From Hydra vulgaris (lineage: Eukaryota; Cnidaria; Hydrozoa; Anthoathecata; Hydridae): a stretch of 64,000 nt of DNA. How positions within the stretch are numbered: position 1 is the stretch's first letter; every line of letters begins with the position of its first letter. The notes below the pieces were generated by a model that was given only the letters and a program-made list of their open reading frames with translations, searched no databases and was not told the DNA's origin. The position numbers and the translations under genes are program-made. The stretch is from NCBI RefSeq assembly GCF_038396675.1, contig NC_088921.1:15983001-16047000 (forward strand), in the 5' to 3' direction. This document shows positions 23,336 to 37,429 of this stretch, piece by piece.

Positions 23336-23581
23336 TTAAGCATCTAAAAGGTTGTTATGTTCTATACCTAAATCTTTCATTTGATCATAAATATCCTCCT
23401 TTACGTCATCATAATAATTCATGGTTGATAATTCCGTTTTGAATAACTCTAATGCATCTTTTACTTCTGACCTTTTACAACTATTAGTAATAAAGTTAAT
23501 AAAGCTTCTGACTAACGTGGCAGTATCAACAGCATTTGCTATTTCTTTCTCTAATTTTACTTTCTTTTTTTGGTCTAACAT
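23336..23581 (-). CDS. Small unknown helical protein, 81 aa
   Basis: A TTTTTCAG acceptor ends 9 bases before the ATG, so the start lies at the very beginning of an exon. Cnidarian spliced-leader addition would give the same appearance. The product is charged and probably all-helical: MLDQKKKVKLEKEIANAVDT, then TLVRSFINFITNSCKRSEV, ALELFKTEL and DIYDQMKDLGIEHNNL. It ends with a stop at 23336. Codon choice is balanced and there is no repeat signature. No domain is recognised. A second ATG-started frame follows 33 bases after the stop in the same exon (next entry). Confidence 0.4.
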   Translation of the reverse strand: MLDQKKKVKLEKEIANAVDTATLVRSFINFITNSCKRSEVKDALELFKTELSTMNYYDDVKEDIYDQMKDLGIEHNNLLDA

Positions 23582-25606
<2,025 letters not shown>

Positions 25607-25692
25607 GATACACACACATTCACACACAGATACACCCACCCACCCACCTTCCACACACACACACACAAGCACACACACACACACACACAACC
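25607..25692. repeat. CA-rich microsatellite
   Basis: (CA)n with CCCA and ACAG interruptions. The open frame through it (HTHTHT) is compositional. Confidence 0.85.
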
Positions 25693-28300
25693 AGATTGTT
25701 GTCAAATTTCATACGAATTGAGGATTATTTAAATTGAATGAACCAAAAAAAAAAGGGATAAAAATTTTTATTATAAATTTAAAGCTTTTCGAAATGTTAT
25801 ATATGTTTCACACAGCTAAAAAATAACAACAATCTTACATTCATGTTACTTTTATAAAGTCTCAAAAAAAACTTTTTTTTGTGTAATTTTATATTTGTCT
25901 ATAAATAATAAGAAAATCATAAAAAATAAATTTTCGCTGCAAATTCGGTTTTATTGCAAAGCTCACTTTGTATATGGCGAAATTTGCGGTTAGCTATCTT
26001 AAGCATTATGAGCAAAGTTAAGCATACACCAAAAGGCAATGATATATATTAACAATGATATGTTATATAACGTATCCTTTCTAAAAGGAGGTGTCATTGA
26101 TTTGGAATCGTTCATAAATTGCGTAACGCAAACTTTCACAATAAACAATACAAAAAAGATCAAAAGTTTTCCCTCGCATAGTCTAAGTTAAACAAAAAAT
26201 CAAAGTTGCGCAGTTAAATTTAATGAAAATCTCCGCGTTAAAAGCTTATTATCTCCTACTTCTGTTTTTTAAATATATGTTGCGTGCATAATATATGAAC
26301 GATCCCAAAGCAATTTATGGAAGGTCGCATATTAAAAATGACGCAATGGCAGTCTCTAAAATAATCGGATAAACTAAAATCATGTTTGCGGGCCATAGTA
26401 TAAGAAGATGCTTTAGAGTTAAATTTCGTGGAGCTGTCGTGATATCTAAAAAGTTCCGATGTCAATGAGCGTTTCAGTTTGTGGAAATTGTAAAATAAAA
26501 ATTTATCAATTCAAAGAGCCGCAGTTCTTGACTTATCGAGCTTCGAAAAACCATCGAAACATTCTATCGGTTTTTTTTTTGATTTTTTAATTAAAAAGAT
26601 TTTAGTTAACTAAATTAAAAAGTAAATTTGTTTCCATAATGTGTTTATCTTCACAACCAGCAGTAAAGTTACACTTTTCGAAGATCAGTTCGTTTTCTAG
26701 CTCCAGTCAGGGGTTAGCGCTAGATTCATAAACCATTTAATGGTGACTCCTGCTTCACTAATCAACCTAAATCATTCATACGGTTGCACTATACACTAAT
26801 CAGACATCAAATCACTCATATAGTTGCATTTCGCTCATTGTTTCTTTGTTTAGCAGCTTAAAAAAAGTAATTCTGCATCTTTTATTTCCACAAGACTTAG
26901 GTGTCTCACAAACCATTTTTATAGCATTTATATAGAAGATATTTACTATTTAGTTCAAAACATTATGGTATTAATGAATAATAACAAACAACTTATTTAG
27001 TTAAGTTATGTTCTAGTACATAACTTAGCTAAATATTTTGTTGGAGGAACTTTAATTTTTGTTGAGGAACTTGGAATATGGGCAGCTGCCCATATTTCTC
27101 CTTTATATATTGGCTACCTAATAATTTTCATCTCACCATATTTCAGTAAACTTGCCATTCATGGTTCATGCATAGGATTCATTGGTTGATGACCGGCACC
27201 ACCGCGTCAGTGATGGCCAAAATTATGTCTGATAGTGGGTTTTGTTACTAATGCCCTAACTAAGAGTTTTCCAATAGATGAAACTCTAAATGTGACAGGC
27301 TCAACGGTAGTGGTTTCTTGAAGTTAGGTTTATAATAAATTTTTGATAAAATTTCTCAAAACGCTGGTTTTTAGTAATTATTATTTTTTTTTTTAATTTA
27401 TAGATTATTGAAAAATTGAGAATATATACATAATGTGAAAAGTTATAATATAGACTGTTAAAATAAAAAATAAAAAATTTCTTGAAATAGTTGGTACTAC
27501 AGTTTCTAGCGTTGGAAGTAAAAAATTAATCACAAAAGTACTAAATTTTAACTTTGATGAAGAATTAGAAAATTGTTCCAATTTGTACCTTTTCCATATT
27601 TTGATATTTTTGTAGTCTATAGTGTCTACTAACTACCCTAAGAAATGTGACTGCAATCATTCGCGATCTTGAGCACAAACAAGTTTTGAAATATTATGTT
27701 TTTTTAAACAAATAAAAATCTTCTTCAAATAAAAGTAATTTTTTTCTTTCATTACTAAAAGTAAAAAAAAAAAAACTACTTTTTTTTTTGTGTGTTATTT
27801 AAAGGAATAAGTTATTGTTTTATTATAATTTTATGTGGTTATGATTTTAAAAAACATAATTAATTAAAAAAAAAAAAAATTCAAAAGTGCATTTTTTATG
27901 TCCCACAAAACAACCAAAAACCACATGAATTTCTAAATGTTGGTAAAATGTTTCTTTTAACTTTGTAAGTTTCTGATTGTGAACTAAGATAATGGAGCAT
28001 TTAAAGCATCTAGCGGGCCAAATATTATGTATGTTTTGGTTTCAGGTTAACGTAGCGTCCGGGCACTATCAAGCGCTCCACAATTGACCACTCTAACTCT
28101 TGTAAATTTACAATTAAATACGGGACTATCCAACAATGGATTAAAAAAACTGGTCAGAACTGTAAACCAAATATCAAGCAGCAAGACGGTAGAGCTAAAT
28201 TTTTACAAAAATTTTCTTAATAGCAGGTCAACATTTGAGTGATTTCTTCACCTACAGTGATCTAAAAAGTACCGACGGAAAAAGGAGACTCTAGCACATT
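25693..28300. other. Unassigned stretch with one possible small ORF
   Basis: A minus-strand frame at 26465-26256 (69 aa, starting MTSELFRYHDSSTKFNSKAS) has fairly even codon use but no recognised domain or strong splice sites; I would not call it a gene. A 22-base perfect palindrome centred on CAGCTG lies at 27075-27096. A plus-strand piece near 28100-28200 reads TIQQWIKKTGQN, transposase-like but too short to assign. Confidence 0.35.
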
Positions 28301-28303
28301 TCC

Positions 28304-28448
28304 CAAGACTTGAGAAATCATAGCAGTGAGCTGTTGCTCACTGCAATGATTTATCAAGTCTTGTGAATTATGTTATTTAATCTTGCAACCTTAACCACTA
28401 TCAATTCGAGCTTAACTTTGTTAAGCTCGAAATGATAGTGGTTAAGGT
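28304..28448. repeat. Two consecutive hairpin-forming palindromes
   Basis: The first (about 28304-28362) has arms of about 27 bp around GAGCTGTTGCTC. The second (28387-28448) has arms of about 30 bp with loop TTT and one mismatch. They lie directly upstream of the transposase fragment at 28540. Confidence 0.85.
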
Positions 28449-28539
28449 TTTCTCAAGTTTTGTCTAAGCATTGTCGATACTGTGTTAAGGGTTAATACCA
28501 TCTCACCGCCACAAAAATAACCTCTCACTTAACTTACTG

Positions 28540-28990
28540 GCAAATACACTAAAGTAAAAAAAATAATTCCTGTTGCGGTATCAGAAGATTTGGCAGAAAC
28601 TCACTCTAACATTGAACAAATATGATCACTAGTTAATGCAAATGGAGTTAAACTTATTTTGGCGATATCAAAGTTGCAAATATAATTTGTGGTTATTAAA
28701 CTCATTTAAGTATGCACCCTTGCACATGGTGTTATGTCAAGTCCAAGTGTCTTGCCAAAAATTTGGAATTTTGCGAACACTAGGCTCAATCAAATCTAGC
28801 CAAGAGTCTTTTTAGTTATCAAAAATAAGAATGTGGATGTGCTCAAGCAACTTGATGATACAAAATCGGCTCACAACATTCTTCACATAATTGAAACATT
28901 AAAAAGTTTTAATTTAGTTGAACAAGCTTGCTTTAGATCTATCCTTCAGACGGATTATGCTAAAATAATAGAAAATTTTAAAAGGTATTA
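28540..28990 (+). pseudogene. RAG1-like transposon protein fragment (same family as 47691-50766)
   Basis: Across frames the plus strand gives KIIPVAVSEDLAETHSNIEQ, then GDIKVANIICGY, a zinc-knuckle motif MHPCTWCYVKSKCLAKN (28708-28760) and ILRTLGSIKSSQESF. This corresponds to the central part of the protein coded at 47691-50766 (its HPCYVCEW region). Stops and frame changes show it is dead. 28833-29054 is open but no longer resembles the family. Neither terminal inverted repeats nor the N-terminal exons were found here. Confidence 0.55.
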
Positions 28991-29689
28991 CTTAATTATA
29001 CCAATAGTGATAATAGTTATTTTTTCATTTCATTATGAAAGTCAATGTTTTTAAGAAGGTTTTAAGTTCCAATAAAAAATTTTTTTTACAGAAAGGATTT
29101 TTTGTTTGTTTTACCAACATTGGCAAAGGGACTATCAGGTTCTTTTGCCAAGGTTTTGCACTTTTTTTTTGCATTTTGGCAGTAGTTTATACTTTAGGAA
29201 ATGTTGAGATATCCAAGCTATGCATAAGCCAATTTTTTGTCTATAGAATGAAAAAGATAAATGTAGCAATAAAGCAATTACAATAAATAATGTTGACATT
29301 ACATAATAGAACACTCATGTAACCATTATTATGAAAACAGCGACCAAATATCACACTAATCGGTAACGTTTTGAGAAGTAGCAATAAACTAACAAATTAT
29401 TAACTTAAAATTGCAGAAATCTAAAAACAGTAAACTAATCCGGGTGAAATTTTATCTAGAGTTTGGTGTGACCATATCAGACGTTTGCACCAACTTTTAT
29501 CAAATTAAATGAAGCGGTTCTACTGGTGTTTTTATTGTCGTACTATAAAGTTAAAAGTTTTTGAAGAGGATAATGTTCTTCACCTTCAAAAAATAATTAT
29601 TGAACCTTTAAAAAAAATTAACGGGGAAAATGCGGGTTTTTTTAGTTTCCCGAAAGTTTACATTATATAACTTCTGCCCTTGAAGCATT

Positions 29690-30143
29690 CACCAATTCAT
29701 TTAGTACGATTATCAATTGTATGCTTTGATTACTGCTAATTCTTCATTCGTTAAACGCCTACCACGTCCCATTTCAAATTAAGGTATCAAAAACCAAATG
29801 TTAAAAAACTTTATGAGACTGATTTCAGTCTTTTTTTAACTTACAAATAATAATAAAAACCAAGTCACAAATGCATATCACCAGATCAAAATATACAAGT
29901 AAACTGGAAATAATAATTGATGAGGCTAATTCTATTTGTTACAACAAATATCAAGTATTATACATTTTATGGCTTTATCAAATGTCCTGCAATTTAATTA
30001 CGCTATATTATAATCTAAAAATTTGTCGTTAGAAACAATAATTTAATGTGTGTGGATACAAAAGATGCACCGCACAAACTTGCTTATAGATTTACAAAAT
30101 ATTGGATCAGTACATCGTGTGACTAATTCTATTTTCTCCACTG
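29690..30143 (-). mobile_element. Mariner-like element 5' end
   Basis: The terminus CAGTGGAGAAAA (30143 inward) is preceded by TA at 30144-30145. The 370-base leader matches bases 2-375 in reverse complement. The transposase start follows at 29772: MGRGRRLTNEELAVIKAYN, a basic N-terminus usual for Tc1/mariner proteins, and then a stop. Beyond about 29690 no transposase is recognisable, so the copy is truncated or diverged. Confidence 0.7.
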
Positions 30144-30672
30144 TATAGTTAGAAGAAATAACAGTATGACACCGTAAATAAATAGGAATTTATTGCGTTC
30201 TACCGTATTATGAAATCACATTTTATACTAGCACTTATAAGAAGCGATAAATTATCGTGATTTTTACAGTAATAAACTGCTACCGTATTTTCATGTGTTA
30301 CAATATACAATAAATTAAAAAAGTGCATCGATTTTTACTTGCTTAAAAATTAAACACAAATATCTATTACTACATATGATATTTAAGACACTACTGATCG
30401 TTATTAATACATATAATATTTAAGATTATATATTTAGGTGAACAACGTTATTTAATTAAAACTTTGAAACAAAATATCTTCATAGAGAAATTCTAAAAAA
30501 CATTCGAATTTTTTTATTTCGTTGACAACAAAAATCTTTTTAAGAAACAAATGGCGAAAACTTTTATAAATAAAAACAATTGACATTTTTACAATTTAAT
30601 TTTTCATTTAATATTGACAAAATTACATAAATTATCATCTACAAATTTACGTAAAAACAAATACAATAAAAC
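30144..30672. other. No gene seen
   Basis: A+T-rich sequence. Its last 8 bases (30665-30672) are the left target duplication of the following hAT element. Confidence 0.5.
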
Positions 30673-33600
30673 TAGAGATTGCAATCCCGCGGAATCCTGC
30701 ATTAATTTAGCGCATGCGAGATCCCGCAAAAACTACTGAGTGATCCGCGGGATTCGCGGGATTTTGAAACTACTGCTTTTAAACAAAGTCAATTCTTTTA
30801 AACAAAAAAGACAAAAAAGATATCAAATTCAAAGTGTTATGTGTATTTTCGAGACAAATTCTTTAAAAAAGATACTAGTAATACAATGCACAATGAAGTA
30901 TATACTTAGAAACTTCTATACTATATGCAGATGCGACGATCCTGAGTCAGGATTACTTAAAATTTTTTATAAACTTTCTGAGAAACGATGTGTTATTTAT
31001 TAAATAAGTAATAGCAATTTATCAGAGGCTGTCTAAGTTTTTATTTTTACTTCTAATATATACATCTTCAGCTATTAAAATATTTTTCTTAGAATATATT
31101 TTTTAAAAAGACTTTAAAAAGTTGTTTACATCAAGATTTTAAAACAGAAGTACCAACTAAGCATGTCGGAAATTATAATTATATGAAATTATTTTAAAAA
31201 TAGGGACAAAGAAGAAATTGCGATATGCATGTTATGTTCAGCTATTTTAAAAATTAGTCAAAGATCAACTAAAGGGTTATTAATCCATTTAAAAACTAAA
31301 CATGGCAACGATTTAAAATCAAACGTTTCACAACAAGACAGAGCTTCAACTTCATTACAGCATGAATCAGTTGAACAAGTGCCAGAAATATACATCGACT
31401 GCGAATACGAAGAAGTAACTCTATCGAAAAAGGTCAGAACAATTGACACGTTTTCCGTAAAAGAAATTTCTATGGAAAAAATGGTATTGCGCATGGTTGA
31501 TAAAGATGGCTTTACATTTAATAGTTTTTACACATCTTCAGATTTGCGGTATTTGCTTTCAAAGTGTTATTTACAGCTCCTAACTTTACCTAACACTATA
31601 AAATCAATGGTAGTTAAATTCTCAGATTCTGTAAAAGCCGACATAATGCAAAAATTCATATCACTAAAAAAGCAAAATCAAAAGTTTTCAATAACTTTTG
31701 ACGAATGGACATCTCAAAATAGTCAGAGATACTTAAACTTAAATGTACGTATGGAAGCGAAACACTTTAATCTTGGATTGATTCGAATCCATGGATTGTG
31801 TAATGCAGAATATTGCGTCAAGTTAGTTGCAAGAAGGCTAAATAGCGTCGATATTGACCTCCAAAAGACATAAGCGCCATGACCACTGATGGAGCAAGTG
31901 AAATGGTTAAAGTCGGTAAAATGATGTCTTCCTATCAACAACTATGTTCTGCTCATGGAATACAACTTGCAGTTATTGATATCTTATACAAGAAAAACAA
32001 TGGAGAAGTCGAAGAATCGTTTACTACATATGAAAATTGTGAAGAAGAAGATGAATATGGTAACACTGATGATGAAGTTATAAATAAAGAATATGGTTTG
32101 ACGATAATTTTGAACAGACCATTTGGTGAATTGGTGAGCAATTACAAAGATCTCATGAAAAAAGTGAGAAATGTTGCGAAAATATTTAAAAACTCTCCTG
32201 TCAAGAATGATAAAAATAGGGAAAAGCTTAAGTTGATTCTCGATTGTAAAACTAGGTGGAACAGTATGTTCGATATGTTAGAAAGATTTCATAGACTAAA
32301 AGTGTGTATTGAAAAGCGTTAATTGATGTTGAGTCAGAAATTCGTTTCACCCAAGAAGAATGGTCCCAAGCCAATGACTTAATTATTTGCTTGGCACCAC
32401 TAAAACTTGGTCTCGAACTAATATGTATTAGAGAATCGAACCTTGTCACTGCTGAAACATTTTTTCAATTTATGTTAGATAAATAACAAAAGCAATCATC
32501 ACTTTTGAGCATAGATTTAGCCGTGACACTTCGTGAGAGGTTTACACAACGTCGTAATAAGAATTTAAATGGACTACTAGTTGACTTACAAAATCTTAAA
32601 TCACTTTAATTACTTGTGTGTCAAGAAATAACAAAAATATTGATAAGAGTTTATACGATTGAAAGAAATTAAGACGAAGAAAATAAACTCAAAGAAAAAG
32701 AAGCTGTAGATTCTATTAACAATTCCCAAATACTTACTCCTACAATTCTATCGCTGAACAAAAGAATAGGAAAATAAAAAAAGACAAGAAAAGCTGAACA
32801 GAAAATGTAAAGGAGATACCAAATTTAGATTCTTTAGACTTTGATAAATTATTGAAGCAGGAAATGTCTGCCTATGAAAGTAACGGAGTAAGAGGCAAGT
32901 TTCTAGATATAGCGCATAGTTGCTTAATAACCATACCACCAATAAGCGTAGAGTCCGAGCGAGCTTTTTCAGCTGATGGTTAAATATACAGTCCTTTAAG
33001 GAGTTGATTAAGCAATGATACTATGATAAGAAAGGTCTGTTTCTTAAGAGCGCATTTCTTACAATGATTTTCTCATATTTGATATTTAAAATATAAATAA
33101 AGCTACTAGACGTTCTACGTAAAGCTAAAAGATGTTCAACGTATTTTGGCTCTTTGTTTATTAAATGCTTTGTTTTTTTGTTTATTAAATGTTAAGAATT
33201 GTATTGATTTACAAATTGTGTTTTTGGCTTTATTTACCTCATCTTATCAATTTAATAAGTTGAGTAATTTAGTAATTAGTAATTATTTCAAACTTCTCAT
33301 ACTTTCTATATTATTTTCTTTATCTTTTGATCATTTCGATTATCACAGATTTTGGATCTTCTAAATAATGCATTTTAAGACTATTACATAGTGAAGTCAT
33401 ATTTTTTATTTATATTAGACGTGCTCAAAGGAATTACAAAGTGTTTAAATGTTTCACATGAACAAGTACTTAATAAACGTAATTTTTATTACACTACTTT
33501 CGCTTTTTAGAGGTAAGTGTATATTTTTGAACTTCACTAATTAAAAAAATTTTTATTTTACAATTTTATGAGAAATTTTTGAGAAAAAGATCAATTGAAA

Positions 33601-33863
33601 AAGGAAAATCTTGCAGCTATTACATCTTTATTTCAAAAAATAAAGAAAAAAATATCAAAAATTAGCTATCAAAAAATAATTAATAATTTTCTGAAATACT
33701 TGAAAGAAAAATACAATTGTCATTTTGCTTTTCACAATGTGCATAAAAAAATCTACCAATCCCGCGCGGGATTCGCACAGAAATTTCGCAATAAAAATTT
33801 CCGCGCGGGATTCAAAAGTGTGCGGGATCCTTAAGCAATTTTGTTTTATTTAGACAATCCCTA
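30673..33863 (+). mobile_element. hAT transposon, 3.19 kb, with perfect 8-bp target duplication
   Basis: AATAAAAC occurs exactly outside both ends (30665-30672 and 33864-33871), the 8-bp duplication that hAT elements make. Ends: TAGAGATTGCAATCC at left, and in reverse complement TAGGGATTG at right. Both subterminal regions carry several copies of the palindromic motif CCCGCGGGAT or its variants, likely transposase-binding sites. The transposase pseudogene fills the middle in the plus orientation. Confidence 0.92.
31200..33040 (+). pseudogene. hAT transposase (BED finger to dimerisation domain), frameshifted
   Basis: Order of parts: a BED-type remnant (CMLCSAILK and GLLIHLKTKHG, 31229-31305); the catalytic start FSITFDEWTSQNSQRYLNL (31687-31743); after a one-base loss near 31862, DISAMTTDGASEMVKVG and QQLCSAHGIQLAVIDILYKK (31870-31995); LILDCKTRWNSMFDMLERFH (32233-32292); after a second shift near 32320, LIICLAPLKLGLELI; and the C-terminal dimerisation block PPISVESERAFSADG (32938-32982), then NDTMIRKVCFLRAHF. 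Stops also occur near 32485 and 32607. The domains are those of an active hAT enzyme, so the loss of function is recent compared with other remnants here. An acidic insert (EEEDEYGNTDDEVINKEYG) follows the CSAHGIQLA motif. Confidence 0.9.
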
Positions 33864-33871
33864 AATAAAAC

Positions 33872-34210
33872 AAAAAAATTTTCTACATAACATTATAAAT
33901 ATTTATTGAAGTTTTAAAACATCTCAAAAATATTTAAAATCAAATCATTAATCCATTAATCCATTTATTTAACCAAAAATTGAAAAATTACAAGTTTTTT
34001 ATAATTTAACAAAATTAGGTTAGGTATCACTCATATAGTTAAAAACTAGTCATTGGAGTGACGCCTAAATAAAATAAACAAACAAACAAAAAAAAATAAC
34101 AGCAATAATAATAAATAAAAGCATGCGTAAACTAAATTAATTAAAAAATAATAATAATAATAACTATGAAGCTATAATAAGTTAAATAATAAGACAAAAA
34201 ACATAAAAAC
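33872..34210. other. No gene seen
   Basis: A+T-rich lead-in to the minisatellite, with CAAACAAA and AATAAT simple sequence. Confidence 0.5.
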
Positions 34211-34732
34211 ACTCAATAACAACAGCAAACAAAAACACTCTCAATGACAACAGCAAACAAAAACACTCAATAACAACAGCAAACAAAAACATTCAATAAC
34301 AACAGCAAACAAAAACAATCAATAACAACAGCAAACAAAAACACTCAATAACAACAGCAAACAAAAACACTCAATAACAACAGCGAACAAAAACAATCAA
34401 TAACAACAGCAAACAAAAACACTCAATAACAACAGCAAACAAAAACAATCAATAACAACAGCAAACAAAAACAATCAATAACAACAGCAAACAAAAACAA
34501 TCAATAACAACAGCAAACAAAAACACTCAATAACAACAGCGAACAAAAACAATCAATAACAACAGCAAACAAAAACACTCAATAACAACAGCAAACAAAA
34601 ACAATCAATAACAACAGCAAACAAAAACAATCAATAACAACAGCAAACAAAAACAATCAATAACAACAGCAAACAAAAACAATCAATAACAACAGCAAAC
34701 AAAAACAATCAATAACAACAGCAAACAAAAAT
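34211..34732. repeat. 26-bp minisatellite, 20 units, with a 156-bp higher-order repeat
   Basis: The unit is ACTCAATAACAACAGCAAAC followed by AAAAAC (26 bp). Unit 2 is 28 bp. Units differ at position 2 (C, A or T) and at one A/G site. Units 7-12 and 13-18 show the same six-unit pattern (C with G, then A, C, A, A, A), giving two consecutive 156-bp blocks at 34369-34524 and 34525-34680. There are no spacers, so it is not a CRISPR array. Confidence 0.92.
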
Positions 34733-35216
34733 AAAAATAATTAGCAAAACAGCACAAATAAAAACAAACTTTACACAAATGAAAAGGCAAAACACAAAAC
34801 TAAAAAATGAAAGCAAAAACTACAAAACGAAAATACAAACACAAGAACTTATACAAAACAAAATTAAATTAAAAAACAAAAACATTCTTATGTTATTTAT
34901 AGCAAAAAAAGAAAGGTGAAGAAAATTTAGTAAAATAGAAAAACAGAGAGCAACAATAAAAATAATTAGCAACAAACCCACAAATAATAACAATTTTACG
35001 CAAACAAAAAGACTAACACAAAAACTACAAAATGGTAGCAAAAACTACAAAACGAAAATGCAAACACAAAAACTTTTACAAAATAAAATAAAATAATCTT
35101 TTATTATTTTTGCCGGAAAAAAAAAGTGTAGAAAAATTAGTAGCGATTTATTTTTACGTTTTAATTAGTTCTTTCTAATATTATTTCCAACTATTTTCGA
35201 ACTTTTTTCTTGTAAA
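34733..35216. repeat. Diverged direct repeat in CAAAA-rich sequence
   Basis: 34813-34870 and 35039-35095 share ACTACAAAACGAAAAT and AAACACAA..ACTT..ACAAAA, about 226 bases apart. No gene seen. Confidence 0.5.
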
Positions 35217-35690
35217 TTAGTACTTTGCATTATTTCTACCAAGCCTTTCTGTTCCAACTTTTATCGGTTGGAGAGAAATTGTTATGGCGTTCATAATCGC
35301 ATATTCATCTTCGGAGATATTCAGAACTTCTTTTAAATCAATCATTGCTTTTAGTATATATGTTTTTACTTTAAGGAATCTTTCTAGTATTGCAACAAGA
35401 CTATTCCACCTTGTTTTGACATCTAATATCAGCTTTAGTTCTTTATGAAACATAGATTTTGCGTAGACTTGTAAAACGTCATTCAAATTCAATATACTTT
35501 GCTGAAGAATATGACCTTTTTTTAAAGAACATCACATACTGCCAAATGAAGTCCGTGAGCATAACACAGCTGGTGTTCAATACCACTTAGCCGTCCAAGT
35601 TTTTTCATTACGGAAGCTCCGTCAGTGACTTTAGCTATGATGTGCTTTTTAATTGATAAATTGAAATCTGGAAGTTTATTTTCAACCAAT
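35217..35690 (-). pseudogene. hAT transposase fragment
   Basis: Reading leftward: IKKHIIAKVTDGASVMKKLG, GIEHQLCYAHGLHLAVCDVL, then (after a stop) ELKLILDVKTRWNSLVAILE and ISLQPIKVGTERL. These align with the middle of the 31200-33040 transposase, a related but different hAT subfamily. N- and C-terminal parts and terminal repeats were not found. Confidence 0.75.
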
Positions 35691-36209
35691 AAATTTCAAT
35701 CATTAAATAATATATAACAAACGTTAATCTAGTTTTATCATTCATATTCATTAGAATTATATATTTCATGATCAATGTAATAAAATTACAATTAATGTTA
35801 ATTAAACAATAAGCAAAAAAAATTCCAACAACTATTTTAAAAAATTTTGAAAAAATGTAAACATTGTTATTATTACTATAATTATTAACATTATTAAATA
35901 AAAATAAAATATAATAATAATATAATAACTATATTTATAACTAATCATTACATAAATATATTATATTAATTATAATTGTTTATTGTATATTATTATATAT
36001 TCAAGACAAGTTAATTGTATGATAATAAAAAAATTATTAAACTTTTAAACTATTAATTCGTATTTTTTTAAATACGAATTATTTTAATAGTTTATAATAA
36101 CTAAATAAAATTAGTTCGTATTTTTTAAAACATATTTAGTCAAAAAAAAAATACTTTAAGTATTTCATTTATTATTTATTAATTATTACTTATATTTTAT
36201 TGAAGATAT

Positions 36210-36830
36210 TAAACATTTTTTTGTGTTACAAAGTTTTTTAATTCATCGAGGTTAAGGAAATATTTTCCACGGTATCCCATCTCCAACTTATTGATATTCA
36301 AACAACGATTCTATTCATAAATCTCTTCAATGAAATCGATGTCTATTTGAAGTGAAAGATTTAATTCTTCACAAAGATCCACGGAATCCATTTTCACGGA
36401 AATCCATTTTCACGGAAATCCATTTTCGGAATCCACGGAATCCATTTTCATAATCCACGGAAAAAAATTTTCGCGAACCCTTAAATCTTATCTTTTGGTT
36501 TCCATCCTTCGAATTTAATTGGACACCAAAAGTCGACACTACGAACATTTGTTAAACATTGAATTATAAGATTTATTTCTTCATCACTTAAATTATTTTT
36601 ACTAACATTTAACGTCGATAACTTTCTTCCAGATTTAATGTAAAGATTTACGAAATAATTTTCACGTTTTGTAAGAAGTTTTCCAATCGCTAATCGAAAC
36701 CTCCCACTCTAGTTCATTGACGATTAATTTTATTTCATCGGTAAGTGATGATTGACTATTATAAAAACATTCAATGAATAAATTCTTGTAATAAACTTTT
36801 ACCACTTTGACGAAATAATTTAAGTAGAGG
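36210..36830 (-). pseudogene. Degenerate LRR-like coding remnant with inserted micro-repeat
   Basis: One frame gives FRLAIGKLLTKRENYFVNLY, KSGRKLSTLNVSKNNLSDE, INLIIQCLTNVRSVDFW and PIKFEGWKPKDKI. The LSTLNVSKNNLSDEEI part has leucine-rich-repeat spacing (L-x2-L-x-L/V-x2-N-x-L). A neighbouring frame further left gives LNLSLQIDIDFIEEIYE and MGYRGKYFLNLDELKNF. Between the two (36380-36465) a 16-22-bp motif around CCATTTTCACGGAA is tandemly repeated and seems to interrupt coding sequence. It may be a decayed host gene or an accessory gene of an element; no family named. Confidence 0.3.
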
Positions 36831-37429
36831 ATCTAAAAAAAAACAAATTTTATATATAAATAAACAAATAAATAATAATTTAAATGATAATCGAAATTAT
36901 AAAACATAATATATACAATAAAATAATCTTGATATTTGTACATATATATATATTAGGTTATAATTGGATAAAAAATTATATACAATATATTATTACTATT
37001 ATTATTAATTGCATTATAATTTTTATATATTTTTTTAAATATTAAATTAGTATCGTAATTCTTATCAAAAATTATAAAAAATATTTTTATTTTATTAATT
37101 TGAAGACTTAACATTTTTAAAACAAAAGAATTTCTTTTTATCACAAAGGTAACATACTAAAAGTAATATAAAACAAATTAATTATTTATATAAATTAAAA
37201 AATAAATTCAAATTCGACCTTGATTGGAAACTAAAAAAAAAGCGCTTTTGTGAACAGTATATATATTTTATAATAAAATTTAAATTTTAAAACAGTTATT
37301 TATAATAAATTTTAAAACAAAAAGTATGATTTATTAATAATACAGTCGCAATAATAAACAATAATTTCATCATAGCAACAAAGCTATGGTTACCTATGAA
37401 ATACGATAAAGGAAATAGCGAAAGATATT
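36831..37429. other. No gene seen
   Basis: Very A+T-rich; the frame at 36953-37144 is compositional. Confidence 0.5.

Noticed and set aside
27075..27096. Perfect palindrome as a transcription-factor operator
   Set aside because: No gene nearby and many similar palindromes in the window; grouped with the template-switch signature instead.
31258..32449. Minus-strand ORFs within the hAT element
   Set aside because: Antisense to recognised hAT transposase domains.
34211..34732. CRISPR-like regular repeats
   Set aside because: Head-to-tail 26-bp units with no spacers, in a metazoan context; a minisatellite.
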